Below, in pieces: positions 1-6,947 of a stretch of DNA of 32,276 bases. The notes below the pieces were generated by a model. That model made no database searches. It had not been told where the DNA came from and saw only the letters and a list, made by a program, of their open reading frames with translations. The stretch comes from JANYGM01 sp043764015. Lineage in GTDB: Bacteria > Bacteroidota > Bacteroidia > Cytophagales > Thermonemataceae. How positions within the stretch are numbered: position 1 is the first letter of the stretch; each line of letters begins with the position of its first letter. The stretch spans positions 1 through 32,276 of the forward strand of contig JAYUKY010000102.1 of assembly GCA_043764015.1 (NCBI GenBank), given 5' to 3'. The position numbers and the translations under genes are program-made.

Positions 1-1
1 A

Positions 2-163
2 GCCAATTTTGGAAATCATTTTACAGCACTAGAGCTAGAAAATGCTCTAGAAAAAGTAAGTTTACAGACACTAAAAGACTGGAAAATAAGTAACAAAAAT
101 AAAAGAGAAACACAACAAAAAATACATAAGAAGACTCCAAAAAGTGGGGGAATTTTCCCCTAG
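2..163 (+). CDS. C-terminal end of an unidentified upstream gene
   Basis: An open frame enters from the left edge and stops at TAG 161-163. It encodes about 53 residues with a plausible amphipathic stretch (ALELENALEKVSLQTLKDWK) followed by a lysine-rich tail. I do not recognise the family, and only the end is visible. It overlaps the proposed GTG of the next gene by 20 bases in another frame, and its last codons lie in an imperfect hairpin. That fits either a read-through fusion point or chance openness, so confidence is low. Confidence 0.3.
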   Translation, partial: ANFGNHFTALELENALEKVSLQTLKDWKISNKNKRETQQKIHKKTPKSGGIFP

Positions 164-169
164 TCTTCT
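129..169. repeat. Imperfect inverted repeat at the gene junction
   Basis: Outer arms AGAAGACT (129-136) and AGTCTTCT (162-169) enclose an inner GGGGAA/TTCCCC pair. The hairpin covers the stop codon of the upstream frame and the point where similarity among the repeats of the next protein begins. It may be a terminator of the upstream gene or the edge of a rearrangement. Confidence 0.45.
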
Positions 170-2801
170 GAACAGCCTACCTGATGGGATTACTTGGACT
201 GCACGCACATCACTTGCTTCTCCTTTGTGGGAATCTGTTACCTTTGATAATGGGTTGTTTGTAGCAGTAGCACCCAACAGGGTAATGACAAGTCCTAATG
301 GAATCACTTGGACATTGAGAACGCCAGCATCAGGTAATAACTGGTATGGGGTAACGTATGGCAATGGTTTATTTGTGGCAGTTTCAACAAATGGCACAAA
401 CAGAGTAATGACAAGTCCTAATGGTATTACTTGGACTTCTCGTACTGCTGCCGCTGCTAATTCTTGGCAAAAAATTACGTTTGGCAATGGTTTATTTGTG
501 GCAGTTTCTGCTGATGGTACAAATAGGGTAATGACGAGTGCTGATGGAATTACTTGGACTTCTCGCAATGCTTCTGTGAATAATGGTTGGCGTGCTGTTG
601 TTTATGGTTATGATTTTTTGGGTAATTCTCAATTTGTGGCACTTGCTGGTGATGGTGTTGGCAATAGAGTAATGTCAAGCACTAATGGTATCAATTGGAC
701 TACACGTGCTTCCACTTCTGATATTGATTGGAAAGGTCTTGGATATGGAAATGGTAGATTTGTGGCGGTGGCTTATAGTCAAATAGGTATTATGACTTCC
801 GACTTCGCTATTCCTGAAATCAACCTACAAGGTAACAACGTCAGCATAGCAGATGGAGATGTTACGCCAAGTACTGCAGATAATACAAATTTTGGCGTTA
901 CAGGCACAGGAGGAACTATAATCCGTACTTTTACTATCCAAAATACAGGTACAGATATTTTAAATATTACAAGTATAGTTTCTAATAACACTAAATTCGT
1001 AGTAAGTGGTGCGCCCACTACTGTAGCCGCAAGCAGTTCTGCAACTTTCGTAGTTACTTACACGCCCACAGGTATCACCACAGATAACGCCACTATTACC
1101 GTCAATAATAATGATAATGATGAAGCAGTATATGATTTTGCTATCACAGGCAGACAAATCAGCACTTTACCTACAAGCGTGAGAGGAAATATGATGAGTT
1201 TTAATAACAATCATGTAAGCGTTCCAAACAATGCAGCATTTCAATTTGCAGATGGCACAATTGAATTTTGGGTAAAACCTACATTCTCAACAAGCCCAGG
1301 CTATAATCCTTGTCTAATTTCTAATAGGAATGGAGGAGGAGCAGCAGGAACACGTTATAGTTATCATATGCAAGGAGGAAAAACAGGCATAGATTTGTAT
1401 AATGGTAGTGGTGTAACTGGATGGGCATCTACTTTTAATACAAACCAATGGTATCATATAGCCATTGTAGAAAGTGGCACAACAGTAGAAGTATTTGTAA
1501 ATGGAATAAGTCTTGGTACACGAACTACAGGTTCATCAGCTGTCACAGGCGTACCATTTAATATTGGTTCTGCAGGTGGTGCCAATATAGAGCCTTTTGT
1601 GGGCAATATAGACGAAGTACGTGTATGGAATATTGCCCGCACTCAAGCCCAAATCCGTGAAAATATGCATCTTACGCTTGCAGGCACAGAAACAGGACTT
1701 GTGGCATATTATCAATTCAATGAAACCTCAGGCGTTGCTATTGAGGCTATTAATGGTAACAATGGCACATTACAAAATGGCGCAACACGTATTGTATCAG
1801 AGGTTGCAGTAGCACAAGGTACTTCAGATAGGAGAACAGTAAGTGCTTCACTGGTAAATTTTACAAATGCTAACGTTGCAGTAAACTTTACTACTGCTCC
1901 TGCTGATGAATTTGTGGCATATCAATTAAGAGGCAATCCTTTTAATGGTGTAGGTCAGCTCAATCCAGGCACAAATACAAGTTCTTGCTATTGGATAATT
2001 AGAAAATTTGGAGCAGGAGCTGTGGGATATGATGGTATGAATTTTACTTTACCAAGTAATAATATTATTTCTCCTGCTGATGTTGGTACACCAAATAATC
2101 TCAAACTTCATAAACGCAATGATGATGCTACGTCAGCATTTCCTGGTTCTTTTGCAAGCGCAACAAATGCCAATAATACAACCAAAGTGATTCAATTCAC
2201 AGGTTTTCCTTTTCAAAATTCTTTTAGTCAGTTTGAAATTAGTAGTAGCTTTTCACCTTTACCTATTACCTTATTAAGTTTTGGAGGGAAAAGAACAGAT
2301 GAAAGTAATGTTTTATTAGAATGGAAAACTGTTAGTGAACTCAATAACGAAGGTTTTGATATTGAAATCAGTAAAAATGTAACAGATTTTACTAAAATTG
2401 GTTTTGTTGATGGAAAAGGCAATGCAGAAGGTAATACCAACGACATCAATAATTATGAGTTTAATCTAAAAAACAATGATGATATGTATTACCGTTTGAA
2501 ACAACGAGATTTTGAGGGTAAGTCTTCTTATTCTAACATAATTTTTGTAAAAGGAAATGAAAGTTTCATCAAAATATATCCAAATCCAACTACCAAAAAC
2601 CTCTACATTGACCTAAATAATTGGAAAAATAGTGATGGAACTTATTTTAAACTATTTGATTTTCAAGGAAAATTTATAGTTGGAGATAACATCAAGTCAA
2701 ACAAAACCACTTTAAATATTGAAAATCTACAAAAAGGAATGTACCTGTTACAAATAATTGAAAACAAAAAAAGAGCAACGCACAAAATAGTTGTTTATTA
2801 G
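144..2801 (+). CDS. T9SS-sorted surface protein (propeller-like repeats, choice-of-anchor domain, LamG), probably 5'-truncated
   Basis: This is an 885-residue extracellular protein. Residues 12-215 hold five repeats of about 42 residues with the signature NRVMTSPNGITWTxRT...GNGLFVAV, resembling propeller blades. Residues 225-336 look like an ASH/choice-of-anchor D immunoglobulin-type domain (FTIQNTGTDILNITSI). Residues 345-560 are a LamG/concanavalin-like domain (IEFWVKP, WYHIAIV, IDEVRVWNIARTQAQI). About 705-805 is the linker common before sorting domains (LPITLLSFGGKR), and 808-885 is a type A T9SS sorting domain (IKIYPNPTTKNLYIDL, ending KIVVY). T9SS cargo needs a Sec signal peptide, but none is present. 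The only start is a GTG at 144, and the first repeat lacks its leading NRVMTS. I infer that the N-terminus has been lost, so secretion may fail. The domains are recognised from motifs only. A strong terminator follows. Confidence 0.8.
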   Translation: MGEFSPSLLNSLPDGITWTARTSLASPLWESVTFDNGLFVAVAPNRVMTSPNGITWTLRTPASGNNWYGVTYGNGLFVAVSTNGTNRVMTSPNGITWTSRTAAAANSWQKITFGNGLFVAVSADGTNRVMTSADGITWTSRNASVNNGWRAVVYGYDFLGNSQFVALAGDGVGNRVMSSTNGINWTTRASTSDIDWKGLGYGNGRFVAVAYSQIGIMTSDFAIPEINLQGNNVSIADGDVTPSTADNTNFGVTGTGGTIIRTFTIQNTGTDILNITSIVSNNTKFVVSGAPTTVAASSSATFVVTYTPTGITTDNATITVNNNDNDEAVYDFAITGRQISTLPTSVRGNMMSFNNNHVSVPNNAAFQFADGTIEFWVKPTFSTSPGYNPCLISNRNGGGAAGTRYSYHMQGGKTGIDLYNGSGVTGWASTFNTNQWYHIAIVESGTTVEVFVNGISLGTRTTGSSAVTGVPFNIGSAGGANIEPFVGNIDEVRVWNIARTQAQIRENMHLTLAGTETGLVAYYQFNETSGVAIEAINGNNGTLQNGATRIVSEVAVAQGTSDRRTVSASLVNFTNANVAVNFTTAPADEFVAYQLRGNPFNGVGQLNPGTNTSSCYWIIRKFGAGAVGYDGMNFTLPSNNIISPADVGTPNNLKLHKRNDDATSAFPGSFASATNANNTTKVIQFTGFPFQNSFSQFEISSSFSPLPITLLSFGGKRTDESNVLLEWKTVSELNNEGFDIEISKNVTDFTKIGFVDGKGNAEGNTNDINNYEFNLKNNDDMYYRLKQRDFEGKSSYSNIIFVKGNESFIKIYPNPTTKNLYIDLNNWKNSDGTYFKLFDFQGKFIVGDNIKSNKTTLNIENLQKGMYLLQIIENKKRATHKIVVY

Positions 2802-2808
2802 GCGCAAT

Positions 2809-2905
2809 ACCATCAGCTAAAGCAGACAGCAAATAAAACCTATTCAAACAGAAATATCTTTTGAATAGGTTTTATTGCTGTCAGGCATTTGTTTTGGCTG
2901 ACGGT
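2809..2905 (+). terminator. Nested stem-loop terminator after the surface-protein gene
   Basis: Arms 2825-2848 and 2860-2882 pair over about 23 bp with one bulged A. A second outer pair, 2809-2817 with 2897-2905 (8 of 9 matching), encloses it. The inner stem contains AAAACCTATTCAAA against TTTGAATAGGTTTT. It lies seven bases after the stop codon and probably ends transcription. Confidence 0.7.
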
Positions 2906-3104
2906 GCAAAAACACTAGCAATAAGAGAACACAACGAAAATCTGGAATTTGATTGTTTTGATGCTACTTTTCTGGATTTTAAATAAAAAAAAGCATTATT
3001 TTATTTGTAAAATACTTTCTTTTTTGTTTATTTACGAAAATATTGCTAGGAAATTGCAGTATTAGCCTTTTTACAATTAAAATTAACTCAAAAAAGACAT
3101 AAAT
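2883..3104. other. Spacer with a possible gene relic and AT-rich leader
   Basis: In one frame about 2891-2986 reads VLADGAKTLAIREHNENLEF and continues to a stop TAA at 2984-2986. It looks protein-like but has no start codon of its own and runs out of the terminator stem. The rest (2987-3104) is very AT-rich and must carry the promoter of the next gene. I could not pick a convincing -7 box there. Confidence 0.25.
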
Positions 3105-3527
3105 ATGGCATCTCACCTCCAATATGTAAAAGAAGTAGAAGAAGCATTCCGCAAAGTGGGACTTGACCCACAGACGGCAAAGGCATCTTTACCTGGTTCG
3201 TGGTCGTTTAGTCGTGGTTCTATTACGGTGATGGTTACACTCAATACCTCGCCTAGCTCTACGGGTGAACAACGCACCATCACAATGTCCTCACGTCTTA
3301 TGGATATGCCTACACGTAAGAAAAGTGAGCTTTACCGCCGTTTGCTTGACCTTAATCATTCCTTTGTGGGTGAGCGTTTTGAGATTTTTGATGAGGCAAT
3401 TTATCTCACGACTGCCCGTTACTTAGAAAATATCACAGCAGAAGAAATAGCTACTATGATGACTGATTTGAGTGAAACAGCAGACTTTTTTGATAATAAA
3501 TTGATTGCAGAATTTAAAAACGCTTAA
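3105..3527 (+). CDS. YbjN-domain protein (type III chaperone-like fold)
   Basis: A 140-residue soluble protein without signal peptide or membrane segment. The order short N-terminal helix (YVKEVEEAFRKVGLD), beta-rich core (SWSFSRGSITVMVTL) and C-terminal helices (LLDLNHSFVGERFEIFDEAIYLTTARYL, ITAEEIATMMTDLSETADFF) matches the YbjN family, which shares a fold with type III secretion chaperones. The biochemical role of the family is unsettled. ATG 3105 is the natural start. A hairpin terminator lies downstream and the gene appears monocistronic. A diverged relative lies at 9441-9878. The family call is fairly sure, the function is not. Confidence 0.75.
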   Translation: MASHLQYVKEVEEAFRKVGLDPQTAKASLPGSWSFSRGSITVMVTLNTSPSSTGEQRTITMSSRLMDMPTRKKSELYRRLLDLNHSFVGERFEIFDEAIYLTTARYLENITAEEIATMMTDLSETADFFDNKLIAEFKNA

Positions 3528-3530
3528 ATA

Positions 3531-3570
3531 ATTGTGAATTGTAAATTGTAAATTGTGAATGAAATACAAT
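3531..3570 (+). repeat. Post-stop heptad array, TTGTGAA type
   Basis: Four units of 7 bp (TTGTGAA, TTGTAAA, TTGTAAA, TTGTGAA) start three bases after the YbjN stop codon. They are followed by the core TGAAATACAAT. The same layout recurs after 22529 and around 5000. The core contains an ATG that opens a 13-codon frame of no evident meaning. Confidence 0.8.
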
Positions 3571-3598
3571 CTTTACGACATGATTTTTAGTAAAAAAT

Positions 3599-3634
3599 AA
3601 AAAGTCGTAGCATCCTTTTGTTGCGACTTTTTTC
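3599..3634 (+). terminator. Terminator between the YbjN gene and ribH
   Basis: AAAAAGTCG (3599-3607) pairs with CGACTTTTT (3624-3632), with partial extension inside the loop and a T-run on the plus strand. Confidence 0.75.
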
Positions 3635-3682
3635 ATAAAAATCTTTTATTGCATCTTAAAAATCAAATAAAAACTAAACAAA

Positions 3683-4153
3683 ATGGCATCTCAACTAAAA
3701 AATTTGAGCGAATATTCTTCAAAAAATATTACTGATATTTCTGATAAAAAATTTGCTATTGTGGTAGCAGAATGGAATACAGCTATTACGGAAGCTTTGC
3801 TAAATGGCGCATACGAAACGCTACTTAAACATCACGTAAAAGAAGAAAATATTATCATAAAAACCGTTCCTGGTAGTTTTGAACTTACTTTGGGTGCGCA
3901 ACTGATGGCTCCGTATGTTCACGTTGTCATTTGTTTGGGTTGTGTGATACAAGGAGAAACACGTCATTTTGATTTTATTTGTGATGCCGTAGCCAATGGC
4001 ATTACCAATGTTGGGCTGAAGTTTAATTTGCCTGTTATTTTTGGCGTGCTTACCCCAGACAACCAACAACAAGCTGAAGATAGAGCAGGCGGAAAACACG
4101 GAAATAAAGGTGTAGAAGCAGCTATTACTGCAATAAAGATGTTAGGATTTTAA
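3683..4153 (+). CDS. ribH: 6,7-dimethyl-8-ribityllumazine synthase
   Basis: RibH is the penultimate enzyme of riboflavin synthesis. It condenses 5-amino-6-ribitylamino-uracil with 3,4-dihydroxy-2-butanone 4-phosphate in the cytoplasm, usually as a pentamer or 60-mer shell. The 156-residue length is typical. Visible signatures are VVAEWN (27-32, substrate stacking), VPGSFELTLGAQ (62-73), GCVIQGETRHFDF (86-98, with His95 as the expected general acid/base) and AEDRAGGKHGNKG (131-143, with the phosphate-binding Arg134). The start ATG gives the expected N-terminus. The next gene begins 25 bases after the stop, so co-transcription is likely. No other rib genes are in the window, so the pathway is dispersed here. 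Confidence 0.96.
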   Translation: MASQLKNLSEYSSKNITDISDKKFAIVVAEWNTAITEALLNGAYETLLKHHVKEENIIIKTVPGSFELTLGAQLMAPYVHVVICLGCVIQGETRHFDFICDAVANGITNVGLKFNLPVIFGVLTPDNQQQAEDRAGGKHGNKGVEAAITAIKMLGF

Positions 4154-4178
4154 TTACTGTTAAAATAAATACAAAGAA

Positions 4179-5000
4179 ATGCTTACTTTTACAGACCAAC
4201 TCAATGAGATAATTTCACTAAAAAACTATCCAAAACGTATTATTTCGCTTGTTCCCTCACAAACTGAACTACTTTTTGATTTGGGTTTGACTGAAAGCAT
4301 TGTCGGAATTACGAAGTTTTGCATTCACCCAAAAGAACAGATAAAAAATACAAATAATTCTCATATAAAAATAATTGGAGGTACAAAAAACTTTAATTTT
4401 GAGCAAATAAAAGCACTTTCTCCAGATTTGATTATAGGAAACAAAGAAGAAAACTACGAAACAGGGATTTTGGAACTAAAAAAGCATTTTCCTGTCTTTA
4501 TGACTGATATTTATGATTTGAATGATGCTTTGCAGATGATAAAATCTGTTGGAAATATCACCAATACCACAGAAAAAGCCACTGATATTTGTAGCGAAAT
4601 TTCTAAAGAATTTACAGATTTTTTAGCACAAAAATCACAAGATAAAAACCAAAAATCAAAGAAAAAAGTAGCTTATTTTATCTGGAATAAGCCAATGATG
4701 ATAGCCACGACCAACACTTTTATTGACAATATGCTTCAACTTATTGGCTTTGAAAACGCTTTTTCTGACCTTGTGCGTTATCCTTGCGTGAGTGAGGAAG
4801 ATATTATAAAAGCAAGCCCTGATGTGATTTTTTTGTCGTCAGAGCCATTCCCATTCAAAGAAAAGCATATTAGTTATTTTAAAAATATTTGTCCTCACGC
4901 ACATATACAAGTCGTTGATGGTGAGCTTTTTTCGTGGTATGGAAGCCGTTTGAAATATGCAGCAAAGTATTTTAAAGAACTAAGTAATTGTGAATTTTAA
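4179..5000 (+). CDS. BtuF-like helical-backbone metal receptor protein
   Basis: A 273-residue protein of the helical-backbone metal receptor superfamily, the fold of ABC substrate-binding proteins for cobalamin and iron siderophores. It shows the family opening (KRIISLVPSQTELLFDLGL, 19-37), then VGITKFCIHP, IGGTKNFNFEQIKALSPDLIIG (66-87), and a second lobe ending VVDGELFSWYGSRLKYAAKY. It has no signal peptide or lipobox and no permease or ATPase beside it. It may therefore be a cytoplasmic relative, or its export signal may lie in an upstream start that I cannot see. Its last residues SNCEF and the stop TAA are encoded by an intergenic heptad repeat, so the C-terminus has probably been rewritten by repeat insertion. 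The ligand is unknown. Confidence 0.75.
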   Translation: MLTFTDQLNEIISLKNYPKRIISLVPSQTELLFDLGLTESIVGITKFCIHPKEQIKNTNNSHIKIIGGTKNFNFEQIKALSPDLIIGNKEENYETGILELKKHFPVFMTDIYDLNDALQMIKSVGNITNTTEKATDICSEISKEFTDFLAQKSQDKNQKSKKKVAYFIWNKPMMIATTNTFIDNMLQLIGFENAFSDLVRYPCVSEEDIIKASPDVIFLSSEPFPFKEKHISYFKNICPHAHIQVVDGELFSWYGSRLKYAAKYFKELSNCEF

Positions 5001-5025
5001 ATTGTGAATTGTGAATGAATACAAA
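4986..5025 (+). repeat. Heptad array overlapping a stop codon (left arm)
   Basis: TTGTGAA-type units followed by TGAATACAAAA, matching the cores at 3561 and 19321. The units encode the last codons of the preceding gene and its stop at 4998-5000. Positions 4992-5016 are an inverted match of 5044-5068 (21 of 25 bases). Confidence 0.8.
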
Positions 5026-5040
5026 ACAATTTAAATTAAA

Positions 5041-5080
5041 TCAACTCACAACTCACAACTCAAAATTCATAACTCAAAAA
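5041..5080 (+). repeat. Pre-start heptad array, CAACTCA type
   Basis: Units CAACTCA, CAACTCA, CAACTCA, AAATTCA and TAACTCA run directly into AAAAATG of aat. It is the right arm of an inverted repeat with the array at 4986-5025 and occupies the leader where a ribosome binding site would be. Confidence 0.8.
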
Positions 5081-5770
5081 ATGGCTTATTATTTTCTAAA
5101 TGAGGCTTTGTACTTTCCGCCTGTAAGCAAAACCAACCGTGATGGTGTGCTTGCTATTGGGGGGGATTTGTCCATCCAAAGGTTACTTTTAGCCTATTAT
5201 TCAGGGATTTTTCCTTGGTTTTCAGAGGGAGAGCCTATTATTTGGTGGTCGCCTGACCCTCGTTTTGTGCTTTATCCCAATGATTTGAAAGTATCTAAAA
5301 GTATGAAGCAAATCTTTAAAAAAAATGAATTTGAAGTTACTTTTGATAAAGATTTTTTGGCAGTTATCAGTAATTGTCAGCAGAAAAAGCGCAAAGGACA
5401 ATATGGTACGTGGATAACGGCAGATATTATTACTGCTTACCATAATTTGCACAAAGAAGGCATTGCACACTCTGTAGAAGTTTGGAAAGAGGGCAAACTT
5501 GTGGGCGGATTGTATGGAATAGCACTAGGAAACTGTTTTTTTGGAGAATCAATGTTTGCACACGTCAGCAATGCCTCCAAAGTTGGTTTTATTACTTTGG
5601 TACAAAAACTTACTCAAAAAAATATACATCTTATTGATTGTCAGATACATACAGAGCATTTAGAAAGTCTTGGTGGTGCTTTTATTTCACGTAAACAATT
5701 TATTAAAGAAATAGAAGAAAACACAAAAAATGATACGCTAAAAGGAAATTGGAGCGAACTTTTAGCTTAA
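5081..5770 (+). CDS. aat: Leucyl/phenylalanyl-tRNA--protein transferase
   Basis: Aat transfers Leu or Phe from charged tRNA to the N-terminal Arg or Lys of proteins, making N-end-rule degrons for ClpS/ClpAP-type proteolysis in the cytoplasm. Family signatures in order, numbered from the ATG at 5081, are YFLNEALYFPP (4-14), DGVLAIGGDLS (21-31), YYSGIFPWFSEGEPIIWWSPDPRFVL (39-64) and GGLYGIALGNCFFGESMFAHVSNASKVGF (about 153-181). The frame is open to 5015, but those extra 22 codons are translated heptad repeat (MNTKQFKLNQLTTHNSKF). I therefore chose the ATG at 5081, which gives the usual short N-terminus and 229 residues. Identification is secure. Confidence 0.95.
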   Translation: MAYYFLNEALYFPPVSKTNRDGVLAIGGDLSIQRLLLAYYSGIFPWFSEGEPIIWWSPDPRFVLYPNDLKVSKSMKQIFKKNEFEVTFDKDFLAVISNCQQKKRKGQYGTWITADIITAYHNLHKEGIAHSVEVWKEGKLVGGLYGIALGNCFFGESMFAHVSNASKVGFITLVQKLTQKNIHLIDCQIHTEHLESLGGAFISRKQFIKEIEENTKNDTLKGNWSELLA

Positions 5771-5828
5771 AATTGATATTAAAAACCATTTAACCAACAA
5801 AATCACTAATTTTGCTGAAAAATACTGA

Positions 5829-5899
5829 TGGATTGTGAATTTTACTACAAAAATTGTATTTATTTCACACTTCACACTTCACACTTCACACTTCAAAAA
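5829..5899 (+). repeat. Pre-start heptad array, CACACTT type, with core
   Basis: A single GATTGTGAATTTTA half-array is followed by the core ATTGTATTTATTTC and four tandem ACACTTC units. The array ends six bases before the ATG of dcd. The core is close to the reverse complement of the TGAAATACAAT core in post-stop copies. Confidence 0.85.
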
Positions 5900-5900
5900 A

Positions 5901-6422
5901 ATGATTCTTTCAGGAAAAGAGATACAAAATAGGCTTGATAAAGATATTTTCATAACGCCTTATTCCCCCGCACAACTCAACCCCAATAGCTATAATCTGC
6001 GTTTACACGAAGATTTGCTTGTTTATGACGAAGCTGTTTTGGATATGAAAAAGCCAAATAGTTATTCTCAAATCACTATTCCACCAGAGGGAATTGTGTT
6101 AGAAACAGGCAAACTCTATCTTGGACGCACTATTGAGCATACACGTACAGAGGCGTATGTACCTATGCTAGAGGGAAGGTCGTCTGTGGGTCGTTTGGGG
6201 CTATTTATACACGTTACGGCAGGTTTTGGTGATGTTGGATTTTCTGGTTTTTGGACTTTGGAGATTTTTTGTGTGCAACCTATCCGCATCTATGCAGGCG
6301 TAGAAATTTGCCAAATTTATTATCATAGCATTGAGGGTGAGTATGATAAATACGAATCTTCAAAATATAATAATAATAATAGTGTGCAACCTAGTTTAAT
6401 GTATAAAGATTTTTTGAAGTAA
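5901..6422 (+). CDS. dcd: dCTP deaminase
   Basis: Dcd deaminates dCTP to dUTP, feeding thymidylate synthesis; some relatives continue to dUMP. The 173-residue protein has MILSGKEIQ at the start, the LNPNSYNLRL motif, and the family core EGRSSVGRLGLFIHVTAGFGDVGFSGFWTLEI. That core carries the Arg and Ser of the nucleotide site and the Glu of TLEI expected to be catalytic. The frame extends to a GTG at 5835, but those 22 codons are translated heptad repeat (HFTLHTSHF), so ATG 5901 is the start. It follows aat at a distance of 130 bases. Whether it is mono- or bifunctional cannot be told by eye. Confidence 0.94.
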   Translation: MILSGKEIQNRLDKDIFITPYSPAQLNPNSYNLRLHEDLLVYDEAVLDMKKPNSYSQITIPPEGIVLETGKLYLGRTIEHTRTEAYVPMLEGRSSVGRLGLFIHVTAGFGDVGFSGFWTLEIFCVQPIRIYAGVEICQIYYHSIEGEYDKYESSKYNNNNSVQPSLMYKDFLK

Positions 6423-6517
6423 TAACTTAAGAGCCATCGTTTGTATCTTCACAAATAACACCTGTATTGTTTATGAATACACAAGTAATGACTAAGTTAC
6501 AAGATTTTTACTGTAAT

Positions 6518-6587
6518 TTATGAATTTTTGTTGTAAAAAAATTGTATTTATTTCGTACCTCGTACCTCAAACTTCATACCTCAAAAG
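6518..6587 (+). repeat. Pre-start heptad array, CGTACCT type, with core
   Basis: TGTAATTTATGAATTTTTG is followed by the core AATTGTATTTATTTC (as at 5850) and units GTACCTC, GTACCTC, AAACTTC, ATACCTC. It ends at AAAAGATG, the start of the next gene. Confidence 0.8.
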
Positions 6588-6905
6588 ATGCTCACAGAAA
6601 TTCTAGATTTAAAAGAACAGGCAATAGAAGCCATAAAATCCGTTTATGACCCAGAAATCCCTGTTGATGTATGGGAACTAGGGCTTATATATGATTTGAA
6701 AGTGTTTCCTATCAATAATATTTATGTCCAAATGACGCTTACTTCTCCCAATTGTCCTTCTGCTGAGCAATTACCAGAGGAAGTAAAAGAAAAATTAAAA
6801 GGCATTGTAGGCGTAAATGAGGTAGAATTAGAGCTAACTTTTGAGCCTCCCTACACACAAGATATGATGAGTGAGGTAGCAAAATTAGAATTAGGATTTA
6901 TGTAA
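6588..6905 (+). CDS. DUF59/MIP18-family Fe-S cluster assembly protein (SufT-like)
   Basis: A small cytoplasmic protein of 105 residues consisting almost entirely of one DUF59 domain: AIEAIKSVYDPEIPVDVWELGLIYDL (13-38), then QMTLTSPNCPSAEQLPEEV (48-66) with the conserved Cys, and VELELTFEPPYTQDMMSE. Family members such as SufT, the PaaD-like proteins and eukaryotic CIA2/MIP18 help mature iron-sulphur proteins. The gene stands alone here rather than in a suf operon. Its ATG directly follows a heptad array, and a terminator shared with rlmN follows. The exact partner proteins cannot be deduced. Confidence 0.88.
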   Translation: MLTEILDLKEQAIEAIKSVYDPEIPVDVWELGLIYDLKVFPINNIYVQMTLTSPNCPSAEQLPEEVKEKLKGIVGVNEVELELTFEPPYTQDMMSEVAKLELGFM

Positions 6906-6908
6906 AAT

Positions 6909-6942
6909 AAGACCTTGAATGTTTTAAAGCCTTCAAGGTCTT
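6909..6942. terminator. Bidirectional terminator between convergent genes
   Basis: AAGACCTTGAA (6909-6919) and TTCAAGGTCTT (6932-6942) form a perfect 11-bp stem with a 12-base loop. Plus-strand T-rich sequence follows, and the minus side also ends T-rich. It lies between the DUF59 gene and rlmN. Confidence 0.8.
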
Positions 6943-6947
6943 ACCAA

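Noticed and set aside
71..568. Minus-strand frame of 165 codons with repeats
   Set aside because: It mirrors the GITWT repeats of the surface protein on the other strand, and its repetition follows from theirs.
5015..5080. Extended N-terminus of Aat
   Set aside because: The codons are heptad repeat sequence, and the Aat family begins at the ATG at 5081.
5835..5900. Extended N-terminus of Dcd from GTG
   Set aside because: Encoded by CACACTT repeats, whereas MILSGKEI is the normal start.
3531..5900. Heptad arrays as CRISPR
   Set aside because: There are no spacers, and the units are only 7 bp and directly adjacent.
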